Assembly (NCBI RefSeq): GCF_001612685.1
Contig: NZ_BDAY01000009.1
Span: 226,899-290,898, forward strand
Source of the DNA: Nocardia altamirensis NBRC 108246
Lineage (GTDB): Bacteria > Actinomycetota > Actinomycetes > Mycobacteriales > Mycobacteriaceae
Reading direction: 5' to 3'
DNA: 64,000 nt
Under the pieces are notes generated by a model. It did no database searches, was not told where the DNA came from, and saw only the letters and a list, made by a program, of their open reading frames with translations. Of this stretch, positions 53,854 to 62,467 are shown piece by piece (within the stretch, counting starts at the first letter, position 1; each line of letters starts with the position of its first letter). Made by a program: the position numbers and the translations under genes.

Positions 53854-54882
53854 ATGGCTGCTCGCATCGCCCAGACCACAGGGGCAGAGCACACGGCGAT
53901 CCTCGGGCTCGGCGTTTACCGCCCGGCCCGAGTCGTGACCAACGACGAAGTGGCCGGTCCGATCAACTCGAGCGATGAGTGGATCCAGACCAGGTCCGGC
54001 ATCAAGACCCGGCGGTTCGCCGACAAGTCCGAAACCCTGCACAGCATGAGCGTCGCGGCCGCGCGTGACGCACTGGCATCGTCGGGCATCGCCGTCGATC
54101 AGGTCGACTGCGTGATCGTCGCGACCTCGACCCATCTGCTGCTCACCCCCGCCGCCGCACCGCGCATCGCCACCGACCTCGGCATGAACGGCTCCGCCGC
54201 GTTCGACGTCTCCGCGGGCTGCGCAGGCTTCTGCCACGCCCTCGCGCTCGCCTCGGACCTGGTCCGGATCGGCACCGCCCAGCACGTGCTGGTGATCGGC
54301 GCGGAGAAGCTCACCGACACCATCAACCCGACCGACCGCTCGACGGCGTTCCTGTTCGCCGACGGCGCGGGCGCCGTGGTCGTCGGCCCGTCGGACGAGC
54401 AGGGCATCGGGCCGACGGTCTGGGGTTCCGACGGCACCCAGCACCACGCGATCCGCCAGGACAAGGACTGGGTCGAGTTCTTCCAGGAGATCGAGGAAAA
54501 GGGCACCGCCGCCGTGCGCCCCTACATGGCGATGGAGGGCACCGCGGTATTCCGTTGGGCCGCACACTCGCTGGAGAAGGTCTGCCGCGACGCCGTCGAC
54601 CGGGCCGGACTGTCCACCGACGACCTGGACGCGATGATCCCGCACCAGGCCAACGGCCGGATCATCGAGATCATGGCGCGGGTACTGAAGCTGCCTGAGC
54701 ACTGCGCGCTAGCCAACGACATCGAGGAAACCGGCAACACGTCGGCCGCGTCGATCCCGCTGGCCATGGAGGCGCTGCTGCGCAAGGGCGAATCCAAGCC
54801 GGGCGACACCGCGTTGCTCATCGCGTTCGGCGCGGGACTGTCCTACGCGGCACAGGTGGTGACGCTGCCCAAGTGGCAGTAA
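53854..54882 (+). CDS. fabH: Beta-ketoacyl-ACP synthase III
   Basis: 342 aa. Condenses an acyl-CoA primer with malonyl-ACP. Catalytic triad visible: Cys123 (DVSAGCAGF), His264 (PHQANGRI) and Asn295 (ETGNTSAAS). Length and SSDEWIQTRSGIKTRRFAD are typical of FabH. AGGAGA sits 5 nt upstream of the ATG. It is not next to other fatty-acid synthase genes, so a starter-unit or secondary role is possible. Confidence 0.92.
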   Translation: MAARIAQTTGAEHTAILGLGVYRPARVVTNDEVAGPINSSDEWIQTRSGIKTRRFADKSETLHSMSVAAARDALASSGIAVDQVDCVIVATSTHLLLTPAAAPRIATDLGMNGSAAFDVSAGCAGFCHALALASDLVRIGTAQHVLVIGAEKLTDTINPTDRSTAFLFADGAGAVVVGPSDEQGIGPTVWGSDGTQHHAIRQDKDWVEFFQEIEEKGTAAVRPYMAMEGTAVFRWAAHSLEKVCRDAVDRAGLSTDDLDAMIPHQANGRIIEIMARVLKLPEHCALANDIEETGNTSAASIPLAMEALLRKGESKPGDTALLIAFGAGLSYAAQVVTLPKWQ

Positions 54883-54933
54883 CCGTCGACATCAGCACCC
54901 GGCGTCGACATCAGCGCCCGGCCCCAGCCGACA

Positions 54934-55647
54934 TCAGCCAAGCCCCCAGGTGACCTTCACCGTGAACGTCACCGTCTGCGTGCCTGGTTCCAGCGGAAGC
55001 GATGCCGCCGATCCCGCGTCGCGCGCGGCCGTCTTCGGGCTGTCGTCGCGAGTGCTCGCCTCGGAGATGGTGAGCACGTCGGTGAGCTTCACCCCGGCCA
55101 GCACCGCGTACTGTTCTGCCCGCGCTTTGGCGTCGGCGAAGGCGCGGGCCCGCGCGTCGGCGAGCAGCTTCGAGTTGTCGTCGATCGCGAAGGACACTGA
55201 GCGCAGCCTGGTTTCGTTGCCGCCAGCGGCGATCGCGCTGTCGAGCACACCGGAGGCCTTGCTCAGGTCACGCACGACGACCCGAACCGAGTTCGTCGCT
55301 CGATAGCCGACGACGGTGTTGCCGCCGTTCGGCCCGCCCGCGTACTGCGGTTGGATCGAGACGTCGGTGGTACGCACGTCCTCGCGGACCGCCCCGGCCC
55401 CGACCATGGCGTCGGTCATCGCCTTCGCCTTCTCGTTGGCGCGCGCAATCGCCGCCGAGACGTTGTCGGCCGTCACCTCGACGCCGATATCGCCGTTCAA
55501 GATATCCGGGGCGCCACGCACCTGACCGGTACCGACGACCGTGACGTCACGCTGCGGTCCGGAATCGGCCGAGCCACAGCCGCTCACCAGCACAGCGGCT
55601 CCCGCAAGCACGGCAACAGCCGCGGACCAGCGCGTCATTCGTCGCAT
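54934..55647 (-). CDS. SIMPL-domain lipoprotein
   Basis: 237 aa. Lipobox VSGC after a short signal peptide. The SIMPL/DUF541 domain reads VTVVGTGQVRGAPDILNGDI, YRATNSVRVVVRDLSKASGV, and ARAFADAKARAEQYAVLAG, ending with KVTWGLG. Envelope protein of unknown function. Its upstream region is one of the two 52-bp direct repeats. Confidence 0.88.
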   Translation of the reverse strand: MRRMTRWSAAVAVLAGAAVLVSGCGSADSGPQRDVTVVGTGQVRGAPDILNGDIGVEVTADNVSAAIARANEKAKAMTDAMVGAGAVREDVRTTDVSIQPQYAGGPNGGNTVVGYRATNSVRVVVRDLSKASGVLDSAIAAGGNETRLRSVSFAIDDNSKLLADARARAFADAKARAEQYAVLAGVKLTDVLTISEASTRDDSPKTAARDAGSAASLPLEPGTQTVTFTVKVTWGLG

Positions 55648-55651
55648 ACCT

Positions 55652-55703
55652 CGGCAACATACGCACCGAACCCGGTGTCCCGCGGCCGAACACGCTGGAT
55701 CGG
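55652..55703. repeat. 52-bp direct repeat, left copy
   Basis: Begins CGGCAACATACGCACCG and ends CACGCTGGATCGG. 51 of 52 bases match the right copy at 58330-58381. Lies 5 bp upstream of the SIMPL lipoprotein ATG. Confidence 0.93.
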
Positions 55704-55814
55704 CGCGGTCAAACCCCCCGACGCGGACAGCTCGGTGGTCCGGCGCATTGTCGACGCGGGACACGGGGCTGACTACGCTGGCGCTGCACACAAGCCGAAC
55801 GAGGGGATGTCGTC

Positions 55815-56150
55815 GTGAGCGCTGATACCGGAAGGAATGCGCCGGAGTTGTGGGCCGTGCCGTCGGAGGTCGCCGACGCGGGCACGTTCGTTCGGCAGGC
55901 CTCGGAGTCGTTGGTCAACGGCCTTCGCTCGGTGGATGCCGACGTGAATCGACTGCTCGAATTCTGGCAGGGCGGGTTGTCGGATTCATATCGCACCGGC
56001 TGGGAAGAAACCCGAGCGGCCGCCATGACGGTGCTCGAGTCGCTGGCAACAATGGCCGAATCGCTTGGCGTGAGCAGCGCTCGGTACGATCGCACCGACG
56101 GTGCAAACGCACAGTCACTGAGCTCACTGGATCTACCGGAGCAGGGCTGA
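55815..56150 (+). CDS. WXG100-like secreted protein
   Basis: 111 aa helical hairpin with EFWQGGLSDSYRTGWEETR, giving a WxG turn near residue 51 in an all-helical context. No signal peptide. Such proteins leave by type VII (ESX) secretion, often with a partner. GTG start. First gene of the cassette. The C-terminal extension is longer than a minimal WXG100. Confidence 0.75.
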   Translation: MSADTGRNAPELWAVPSEVADAGTFVRQASESLVNGLRSVDADVNRLLEFWQGGLSDSYRTGWEETRAAAMTVLESLATMAESLGVSSARYDRTDGANAQSLSSLDLPEQG

Positions 56151-56191
56151 GTCCGCGGAATGCGGCAATATTCGACCGAGGCGGGGCGGTT

Positions 56192-56485
56192 ATGGACGGA
56201 TATCGAGTCGATCTGGCCGAGCTGGAGAATATCGATACTCGTATCGCCGGATTCACTGGATTCTTGACAGAGACACTCACCGGTCTGCAGCAGCGGATCG
56301 CCACCTTGCAACAGACCTGGACCGGCGCAGCGGCTGATGCACAAGCTGCGGCGTTCCGGCAGTGGGTCGCCGCGGCGACCGAAGCCGCGGAGGGGATCGA
56401 GACGATGCGGCAGGCAGCCGAGGACGCGCGAACGCGATACACCACCGCGGTCGAGACCAATCTGCGCACGCTCGGCCGCCGCTGA
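56192..56485 (+). CDS. WXG100 family protein
   Basis: 97 aa with the canonical QTWTGAAADAQAAAFRQW turn (WTG near residue 43) between two helices. Likely the heterodimer partner of the upstream WXG-like protein or the targeting partner for the toxin that begins 7 nt later. Confidence 0.88.
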   Translation: MDGYRVDLAELENIDTRIAGFTGFLTETLTGLQQRIATLQQTWTGAAADAQAAAFRQWVAAATEAAEGIETMRQAAEDARTRYTTAVETNLRTLGRR

Positions 56486-56491
56486 CTCGGC

Positions 56492-57772
56492 ATGGCACCC
56501 GAGGGACAAGTAATCGAGGTCGATCCTCAGGTCTTCTATGACGTCGGTCGTCAATGTCTGCAAGCCGCAGCCGGATTCGATGCCTTCTTCACGTTGGCCC
56601 TAGGTGGCCTCACCGAGTGCGCCACGATGGCCGGAAGCTATGACTCCGGCCTCGCCTGGGCAAAGTCCTATGACGAGCGGGCCGCCGACGCGATCGCGAC
56701 CGCCGGTGATCTGGTGGCGGCATTGGCCAACTACAGCGAGATCGTCGCGGAGTTGGGCTACAGCCATGCACTGGCGGACAGCAACCCCAACAACGACGAT
56801 CCACCGTCACCTGCGCCACAGTTCGGGGCGAGCCGACTCAGCTCGCCGCCTTCGGCGGGCGGCCCTGGTCAAGGTTTGGCGGACAAAATCGGAATCGGCC
56901 TCATCGAAGCGCTCGATATTCCGGTACCCGATGGCGATCCAGACAAACTGGATTTGGCGATCACGGTGTGGAACACCATGGCCACCGGCGATGTAATCGT
57001 CAACAGCATCGCGATTCTCGCTGCATTGCCAGGACGCTTCGACGCAGTCAAAACTGATGAGGCCCAATATATCGCGGAGGATCTGCGAGGGCTGCACACC
57101 GCTGCCGTCGACCTGCAGCACGCGTGCGGCGAGCTGGCGCAGTCGTGCCGTGATCATCGTGCCGCGATCGGTGAACTCCGGGACAAACTGACCGAGATTC
57201 TCAAAGACATGGCGATCGAGGCCGGGATGACACTCGCCTTCGGCGCCGTCGCATCGGTCTTCAGCTTCGGCCTCGCGGCCGGTGCCGCGGTGGCCAAGGG
57301 CTCCCACACGGTCGTGAAGGCCGCCAGGGCGATCAGCGCATTCGTCGGCAGCTGGAAGATCGCCAAGAAGATCGCTGAAGGCGTCAAGGCGAGCAGAGAC
57401 CTCAAACGACTGAAGGCGAACCTGCAGCGCATCAAGGATCTCACGAAGAAGGAGAAGCCAAAGGAAAAGCTACCGACCAAACCCAAGGTGTCGTCTCGCG
57501 CGGACGCCGAGAAGATTCTCGACGAAGGCGCGACTCTCGAAAAGGACAAGAAGTCGATCATCAAATCCAAGGACGGCGGCTCAGAGCAGGCGCAAAAGGA
57601 TTTCGAACGGATCACCGAGGGGCAAGAGGTCACTACGTACCCCAACGGCACCAAGGTCGCACGCCTACCGGATGGCAGTGACATATCGTTGCGGAGCTCG
57701 TCGGATGGCAGAGTGACCATCTCCATCCAGCAGAAGGGCACAGAAGCGAGCAAGTACAGGTACAACCCTTGA
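56492..57772 (+). CDS. WXG-type polymorphic toxin
   Basis: 426 aa. Residues 1-105 (VIEVDPQVFYDVGRQC, TMAGSYDSGLAWAKSYDERA) form the WXG/ESX-like trafficking domain common to Nocardia toxins. A Pro-rich linker, helical region (200-300) with a hydrophobic stretch, and a Lys-rich segment (305-350) follow. The last 70 residues, with FERITEGQEVTTYPNGTKV, RLPDGSDISLRSSS and TISIQQKG, look like the compact C-terminal nuclease-type toxins with a P-NGT...LRxSS...I pattern. The specific toxin family is not certain. GC falls to about 50% in the C-terminal half, a sign of transfer. An immunity-type gene follows. Confidence 0.75.
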   Translation: MAPEGQVIEVDPQVFYDVGRQCLQAAAGFDAFFTLALGGLTECATMAGSYDSGLAWAKSYDERAADAIATAGDLVAALANYSEIVAELGYSHALADSNPNNDDPPSPAPQFGASRLSSPPSAGGPGQGLADKIGIGLIEALDIPVPDGDPDKLDLAITVWNTMATGDVIVNSIAILAALPGRFDAVKTDEAQYIAEDLRGLHTAAVDLQHACGELAQSCRDHRAAIGELRDKLTEILKDMAIEAGMTLAFGAVASVFSFGLAAGAAVAKGSHTVVKAARAISAFVGSWKIAKKIAEGVKASRDLKRLKANLQRIKDLTKKEKPKEKLPTKPKVSSRADAEKILDEGATLEKDKKSIIKSKDGGSEQAQKDFERITEGQEVTTYPNGTKVARLPDGSDISLRSSSDGRVTISIQQKGTEASKYRYNP

Positions 57773-57788
57773 ACGGAGCCATGACGCG

Positions 57789-58304
57789 ATGCGGGAACTG
57801 ACCGACGAAGAAGCTGGGCGCGTCCGAGCTGCTCTGCTGGAATCCGAGCAGGAACTGAGCGCCACATGGTCATCGGCAAGCGAGCGCGTGGTGGTGCCGG
57901 GAGCAGAGATTTCGGAGCTCACGCAGGATCCGTCGGGTCGTCGGATTCTGGCGGCGTTCGCCGATCGGGGGTATCACGAAGTGTATTGCTTGACGACCGC
58001 CGAACTCGGGCCAGGACAGGCGAATCAGGCTGTCGCGATCGACCTTGCCGGGGTGAACGATTGGTGGTGGCAGCACGCGCCGTTCGATATCGTGATCGCC
58101 TCGCTGGATCTTGCGGCGGTCGTGCTGTTGTCGGTCGACGAGTTCGTCCTTGTCGGCGGGGACCGCGGGTTCGTGGAGTCGGCACTCGGGCAGTCGGTCG
58201 AGGCGGGATGCGCCGAATTCACGGTGTACGCCGAGGACATGGCGAATGCTTCGCGGCATCTGCCGGAGCTCGCACAGCGATGGTGTGGTGGCGTCACCGG
58301 CTGA
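57789..58304 (+). CDS. Putative immunity protein of the toxin
   Basis: 171 aa, acidic, soluble. DLAGVNDWWWQHAPFDIVIA, VVLLSVDEFVLVGGDRGFVE and ASRHLPELAQRW are visible. No known family. Size, acidity and position 16 nt after a toxin gene fit a cognate immunity protein. Ends 25 bp before the right 52-bp repeat. Confidence 0.65.
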   Translation: MRELTDEEAGRVRAALLESEQELSATWSSASERVVVPGAEISELTQDPSGRRILAAFADRGYHEVYCLTTAELGPGQANQAVAIDLAGVNDWWWQHAPFDIVIASLDLAAVVLLSVDEFVLVGGDRGFVESALGQSVEAGCAEFTVYAEDMANASRHLPELAQRWCGGVTG

Positions 58305-58329
58305 CCGGCGGACTCAGACCACCCTGTGG

Positions 58330-58381
58330 CGGCAACATACGCACCGAACCCGGTATCCCGCGGCCGAACACGCTGGATCGG
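58330..58381. repeat. 52-bp direct repeat, right copy
   Basis: Same sequence as 55652-55703 with one G to A change. Sits between the immunity gene and the SRPBCC gene stop. Confidence 0.93.
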
Positions 58382-58388
58382 TCGCGGC

Positions 58389-58844
58389 TCAGCCGCGCGA
58401 CTCGACTGCGGCTTTGATCTTGCCGAGCGTTTCGTTCATGCCGCGGACCAGCTCCTCCTCGAAGGCTTCCTCGCCGCCGAGCGCGGCGTTGATGGCCTTG
58501 CGGGAGATCCAGGTCGTGCCGTTGGGGACATCGCGGCGTTCGATCAGCCTGGTGCCGGTTTCGGTCGGCTCGAGCGTGTAGCTCCAGATCGTGCGATTGT
58601 CGTTGATCTTGAAGGCGAAGGACCGATTCGGCTCGTACCGCACGATGCGCCCCGTGGTCGGCCAGTACTTCTTGCCGTCCTTGTTCAGGTGCAGCGTCCA
58701 GGTACCCGGCTTCGCCGACCCGAGCAGCAGCATCCGCACGCACTGCGGGCTGAACTCGGGCATCCGCCCGAGGTCGGAAATCACCGACCACACCTGCTCC
58801 GGCGGAGCGGTGATGTCGATGGTCACTTCGAGATTCTTTGCCAA
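58389..58844 (-). CDS. SRPBCC-family (polyketide cyclase/START-like) protein
   Basis: 151 aa. Opens with VTIDITAPPEQVWSVISDLG, the standard Polyketide_cyc2 start, followed by WTYTLEPTETGTRL-like sequence (here IWSYTLEPTETGTRLIERRD) and a C-terminal helix. Binds a hydrophobic ligand; function unknown. Same strand as the SIMPL lipoprotein gene, from which the toxin cassette separates it. Confidence 0.88.
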   Translation of the reverse strand: MAKNLEVTIDITAPPEQVWSVISDLGRMPEFSPQCVRMLLLGSAKPGTWTLHLNKDGKKYWPTTGRIVRYEPNRSFAFKINDNRTIWSYTLEPTETGTRLIERRDVPNGTTWISRKAINAALGGEEAFEEELVRGMNETLGKIKAAVESRG

Positions 58845-59053
58845 CGGTGCCTCCGCAAGTCCAGGCGGTCGGGCCGGTGCATGATGCCCGGCCGAGCACG
58901 CTTGATGGTCAGCACACAGTTTAATCGGGAAGACAGTTGGGTCACATTCAGCATGTTGTGCATCGATCTTGGTAATGCCGGGCGCACAATGCCGGATAGA
59001 AGAAGCAAAGACACTGCCTCCAGCTTTTCCGTCAAAACGTGAGGTGATCGGCC

Positions 59054-59212
59054 GTGAAACTGCGCTCTTTCTTGCATAGGCACGCGGAACACGTTCCGCT
59101 GCTTCCCGTCAGCGACCCCGACGGCGCGTCCGCTCGCGGCCCGTCGGCCGAGAATCTCGAACGACTTCTGACCCCCAACGAACTCGACCTGTTGCGCCAT
59201 CACAAGGTGTGA
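59054..59212 (+). CDS. Small protein (52 aa) of unknown function
   Basis: GTG 59054 is preceded by GAGGTGAT at 59041-59048. Sequence includes KLRSFLHRHAEHVPLLPVSD and ENLERLLTPNELDLLRHHKV, an acid/base helical pattern. No family recognised. Precedes the redox-signalling operon by 69 nt. Confidence 0.45.
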   Translation: MKLRSFLHRHAEHVPLLPVSDPDGASARGPSAENLERLLTPNELDLLRHHKV

Positions 59213-59269
59213 CGCGAACGCTGCGTCCGCTGCGAGAGAAACGCCGACGACGTGGTTTGCGCGAGCGGC

Positions 59270-59275
59270 CATACT
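59270..59275 (+). promoter_or_regulatory. Putative -10 element of the receiver-flavoreductase gene (leaderless)
   Basis: CATACT with 6 nt to GTG 59282. Confidence 0.4.
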
Positions 59276-59281
59276 CGTTGG

Positions 59282-60949
59282 GTGAGTTCTCCCGCTGCCA
59301 CGAAGCCGGCCATCTTGAGCGTCGACGATGATCCCGGTGTTTCCCGCGCGGTCGTCCGCGACCTACGACGCCGCTACGGCGCCGATTACCGGATTCTGCG
59401 CGCGGAATCGGGCGCCCAGGCGCTCGATGCCCTGCGCGAGATGAAATTGCGCGGTCAGCCTGTCGCGGTGCTGATCGCCGACTACCGGATGCCTGGCATG
59501 GACGGCATCGAATTCCTCGAGCAGGCGATGGACCTGCACCCGTACGCACGCCGCGTGCTGCTGACCGCCTACGCCGACACCAGCGCCGCGATCGATGCGA
59601 TCAATGTGGTCGATCTCGACCACTATCTGCTCAAGCCATGGGACCCGCCGGAGGAGAAGCTGTACCCGGTGCTGGACGGCCTGATCGACGCCTGGCGCAG
59701 CAGCGAACACCGGCCGATCACCGAGACCAAGGTGGTCGGCAACCGCTGGTCGCCGCGGTCCTCGGAAGTGCGCGAGTTCCTGGCCCGCAATCAGCTGCCC
59801 TACCGCTGGTACCTGGCCGACGAACCGGAGGGCACGCGGCTGCTCGAGGCTGCAGGCGCCGATCCCGAACGGTGTCCGGTGGTGATCACCGCGGCCGGTG
59901 CCGCACTGGTGCAGCCCTCGGACAGCGAGCTGGCCGAGCACGTCGGACTCACCGTCAACGCGACGGGCGATTTCTACGACCTGATCGTGGTCGGCGGCGG
60001 ACCCGCAGGCCTCGGCGCGGCGGTCTACGGCGCGTCGGAGGGTCTGCGGACCGTGCTCGTCGAGCGCACCGCGACCGGCGGTCAGGCCGGGCAGAGCTCC
60101 CGCATCGAGAACTACCTCGGCTTCCCCGACGGAGTGTCCGGCGCACAGCTGGCCGATCGGGCACGGCGGCAGGCGGCGAAATTCGGCGCCGAGGTGATCA
60201 CCACCCGCGAGGTGGTCGGGCTCGAGGTGAACGGTTCCGCGCGCACGGTGCGCTTCGCCGACGGCGGCAGGCTCTGCGCGCACACGGTGATCATCGCGAC
60301 CGGTGTCGACTACCGCAGGCACCCCGCGCCCGGTGTCGACGAATTCACCGGTCGTGGTGTGTATTACGGCTCGGCGATGACCGAGGCCGCCGAATGCGCC
60401 GACCGCGACGTCTACATCGTCGGCGGCGCCAACTCGGCGGGACAGGCCGCGGTGTTCCTGTCCCGCAACGCGAAGACCGTGCACCTGGTCGTGCGGTCCG
60501 AGTCGCTGGAGAACTCGATGTCGCACTACCTGATCCAGCAGATCGCGCAGATCCCGAACATCAAGGTGCACACCAATACCGAGGTGACCGCCGCCGACGG
60601 CGACGAGCACCTGCAGCAGATCGTGTTGCGCGACAACCAGACAGGCAACGAGGAGAAGGCCGAGGCCGAACGGCTGTTCCTGTTCATCGGCGCCGCGCCG
60701 CAGACCGGCTGGCTCGACGGCGTGATCACCCGCGATCAGGCCGGGTATGTGCTGGCCGGGCCGGACCTGCTCGTCGACGGCGGACGCCCGGCGGGCTGGG
60801 AATTGCCGAGGCCGCCACACCATTTGGAAACGAGCGTGCCCGGGGTGTTCGTGGCAGGCGACGTGCACGCCGATTCGGCCAAACGCGTCGCCTCGGCAGT
60901 CGGCGAAGGTGCGATGGCGGTGATGCTCGTGCATCGGTACCTGGCGTAA
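59282..60949 (+). CDS. Response-regulator receiver fused to a thioredoxin-reductase-like flavoprotein
   Basis: 555 aa. Receiver domain residues 8-130: acidic pocket SVDDDPG, phospho-acceptor Asp67 in LIADYRMPGMDG, conserved Lys118 in LLKPWD. Linker 140-225 is Grx/thioredoxin-like in outline. From 232 a TrxR-like flavoprotein: DLIVVGGGPAGLGAAVYG, GGQAGQSSRIENYLGFP, VYIVGGANSAGQAAVFLS and GVFVAGDVHA. The TrxR CxxC is replaced (GSAMTEAAEC), so electrons must pass elsewhere. It is followed by a histidine kinase and a UBP zinc finger in one operon. Confidence 0.9.
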   Translation: MSSPAATKPAILSVDDDPGVSRAVVRDLRRRYGADYRILRAESGAQALDALREMKLRGQPVAVLIADYRMPGMDGIEFLEQAMDLHPYARRVLLTAYADTSAAIDAINVVDLDHYLLKPWDPPEEKLYPVLDGLIDAWRSSEHRPITETKVVGNRWSPRSSEVREFLARNQLPYRWYLADEPEGTRLLEAAGADPERCPVVITAAGAALVQPSDSELAEHVGLTVNATGDFYDLIVVGGGPAGLGAAVYGASEGLRTVLVERTATGGQAGQSSRIENYLGFPDGVSGAQLADRARRQAAKFGAEVITTREVVGLEVNGSARTVRFADGGRLCAHTVIIATGVDYRRHPAPGVDEFTGRGVYYGSAMTEAAECADRDVYIVGGANSAGQAAVFLSRNAKTVHLVVRSESLENSMSHYLIQQIAQIPNIKVHTNTEVTAADGDEHLQQIVLRDNQTGNEEKAEAERLFLFIGAAPQTGWLDGVITRDQAGYVLAGPDLLVDGGRPAGWELPRPPHHLETSVPGVFVAGDVHADSAKRVASAVGEGAMAVMLVHRYLA

Positions 60950-60964
60950 ACAGGAGGCTGGCAG

Positions 60965-62467
60965 ATGAATTCAACGGAAAACGCGGAGCGCAGCAGCCGA
61001 ATGGTCTGCGACCCCGCGGAATTGCGCACCCTGTTCCTGTTCGAGAAGTTGACCGACGAACAGCTGGACTGGCTGTGCCGGGACGGGCGGATCGAATCCA
61101 TCGAACCCGGCCTGGTCTTCCGCGAGGGCGAGCCTGCCACCTGCTTCTACGTGCTGATGGACGGCGAGGTGGTGCTGACCAAGCTGTCCGGCGGCACCGA
61201 GATCGAGCTGGTCCGCACGCAGCACCACGGCTCCTACGCGGGCGCGTGGAGCGCCTACCTCGGCGACAAGGTCGACCAGACCTACAACAGCTCGCTGTCG
61301 GTGACCAGGCCGTCCCGGTTCTTCGTGCTCGACAGCGAGATCTTCGCCGACATGATGCACGAGTGGTTCCCGATGGCTGTGCACCTGCTCGAAGGCGTGT
61401 TCTTCGGCAACAGGAACGCGAACGCGCGGGTCGGTCAGCGCGAGCGCCTGCTCGCCCTCGGCTCGCTGTCGGCGGGCCTCACCCATGAGCTGAACAATCC
61501 GGCCGCCGCGGCCGTCCGGGCGACCTCGGGCCTGCGCGAACGGGTCGCGGGCATGCGGCACAAGCTGGCCATGATGGCCGAGGGCAAGTTCGACACCGAA
61601 TCCCTCGGCGCGCTGGTGCGGTTGCAGGAGGAGGCGGCGGCGCAGGTGGCCAAGGCGCCCGAGTTGACGCCGATGGAGGCCGCCGACCGTGAGGACGTGC
61701 TCGGCGAGTGGCTGGAGGAGCACGGCATCCTCGACGGCTGGAACCTCGCGCCGAACTTCGTGCAGGCCGGATTCGACGTCGACTGGCTCGAGCGGGTCGG
61801 CGCCACCTTGGAAGGCGCGCCCGAGCAGGTGTTCCAAGGCGCGATCCGCTGGTTGAACTACACCATCGAGACCGAGCTGCTGATGAACGAGATCGCCGAC
61901 TCGACGACGCGCATCTCCTCGCTGGTCAATGCGGCCAAGCAGTATTCGCAGATGGACCGGGCGCCGTTCCAGGTGGTCGACATCCACGACCTGTTGGACA
62001 GCACGCTGGTGATGCTCAGCCGCAAGATCGGCGACGGGGTCGAGGTCGTCAAGGAATACGAGCGGTCGCTGCCCCAGGTGCCCTGTTACGCAGCGGAATT
62101 GAACCAGGTATGGACCAACCTGATCGACAACGCGGTGTACGCGATGCAGGGCCAGGGCACGCTCACCATCCGCACCAGGCACGAAAACGACTGTGCCGTC
62201 ATCGAGATCGGCGATACCGGACCCGGCATCCCCGAAGCGGTGCGCACCAGGATCTTCGAGCCGTTCTTCACCACCAAGCCGATGGGCGAGGGCACCGGGC
62301 TCGGCCTCGACATCTCGTTCCGGATCGTGGTGAACAAGCACGACGGTGACATTCAGGTCGAATCCAAGCCTGGCAAGACCGTTTTCACGGTCTGGCTGCC
62401 GTTGCACCGCACACCAGAGGAACAGGCCGACGCCGCACCGGAACCCATCGTAGGAGGTCATCCATGA
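60965..62467 (+). CDS. Histidine kinase with N-terminal cNMP-binding-like domain
   Basis: 500 aa. Residues 20-135 form a CRP/cNMP-binding beta-roll (FEKLTDEQLDWLCRDGRIES, FREGEPATCFYVLMDGEVV). His174 in LTHELNNPAA is the phosphorylation site. The ATPase domain has N box QVWTNLIDNAVYAM, G1 IGDTGPGIP and G2 GEGTGLGLDIS. Soluble, no membrane segments. AGGAGG upstream. Expected to phosphorylate the receiver of the preceding flavoprotein. Confidence 0.93.
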   Translation: MNSTENAERSSRMVCDPAELRTLFLFEKLTDEQLDWLCRDGRIESIEPGLVFREGEPATCFYVLMDGEVVLTKLSGGTEIELVRTQHHGSYAGAWSAYLGDKVDQTYNSSLSVTRPSRFFVLDSEIFADMMHEWFPMAVHLLEGVFFGNRNANARVGQRERLLALGSLSAGLTHELNNPAAAAVRATSGLRERVAGMRHKLAMMAEGKFDTESLGALVRLQEEAAAQVAKAPELTPMEAADREDVLGEWLEEHGILDGWNLAPNFVQAGFDVDWLERVGATLEGAPEQVFQGAIRWLNYTIETELLMNEIADSTTRISSLVNAAKQYSQMDRAPFQVVDIHDLLDSTLVMLSRKIGDGVEVVKEYERSLPQVPCYAAELNQVWTNLIDNAVYAMQGQGTLTIRTRHENDCAVIEIGDTGPGIPEAVRTRIFEPFFTTKPMGEGTGLGLDISFRIVVNKHDGDIQVESKPGKTVFTVWLPLHRTPEEQADAAPEPIVGGHP

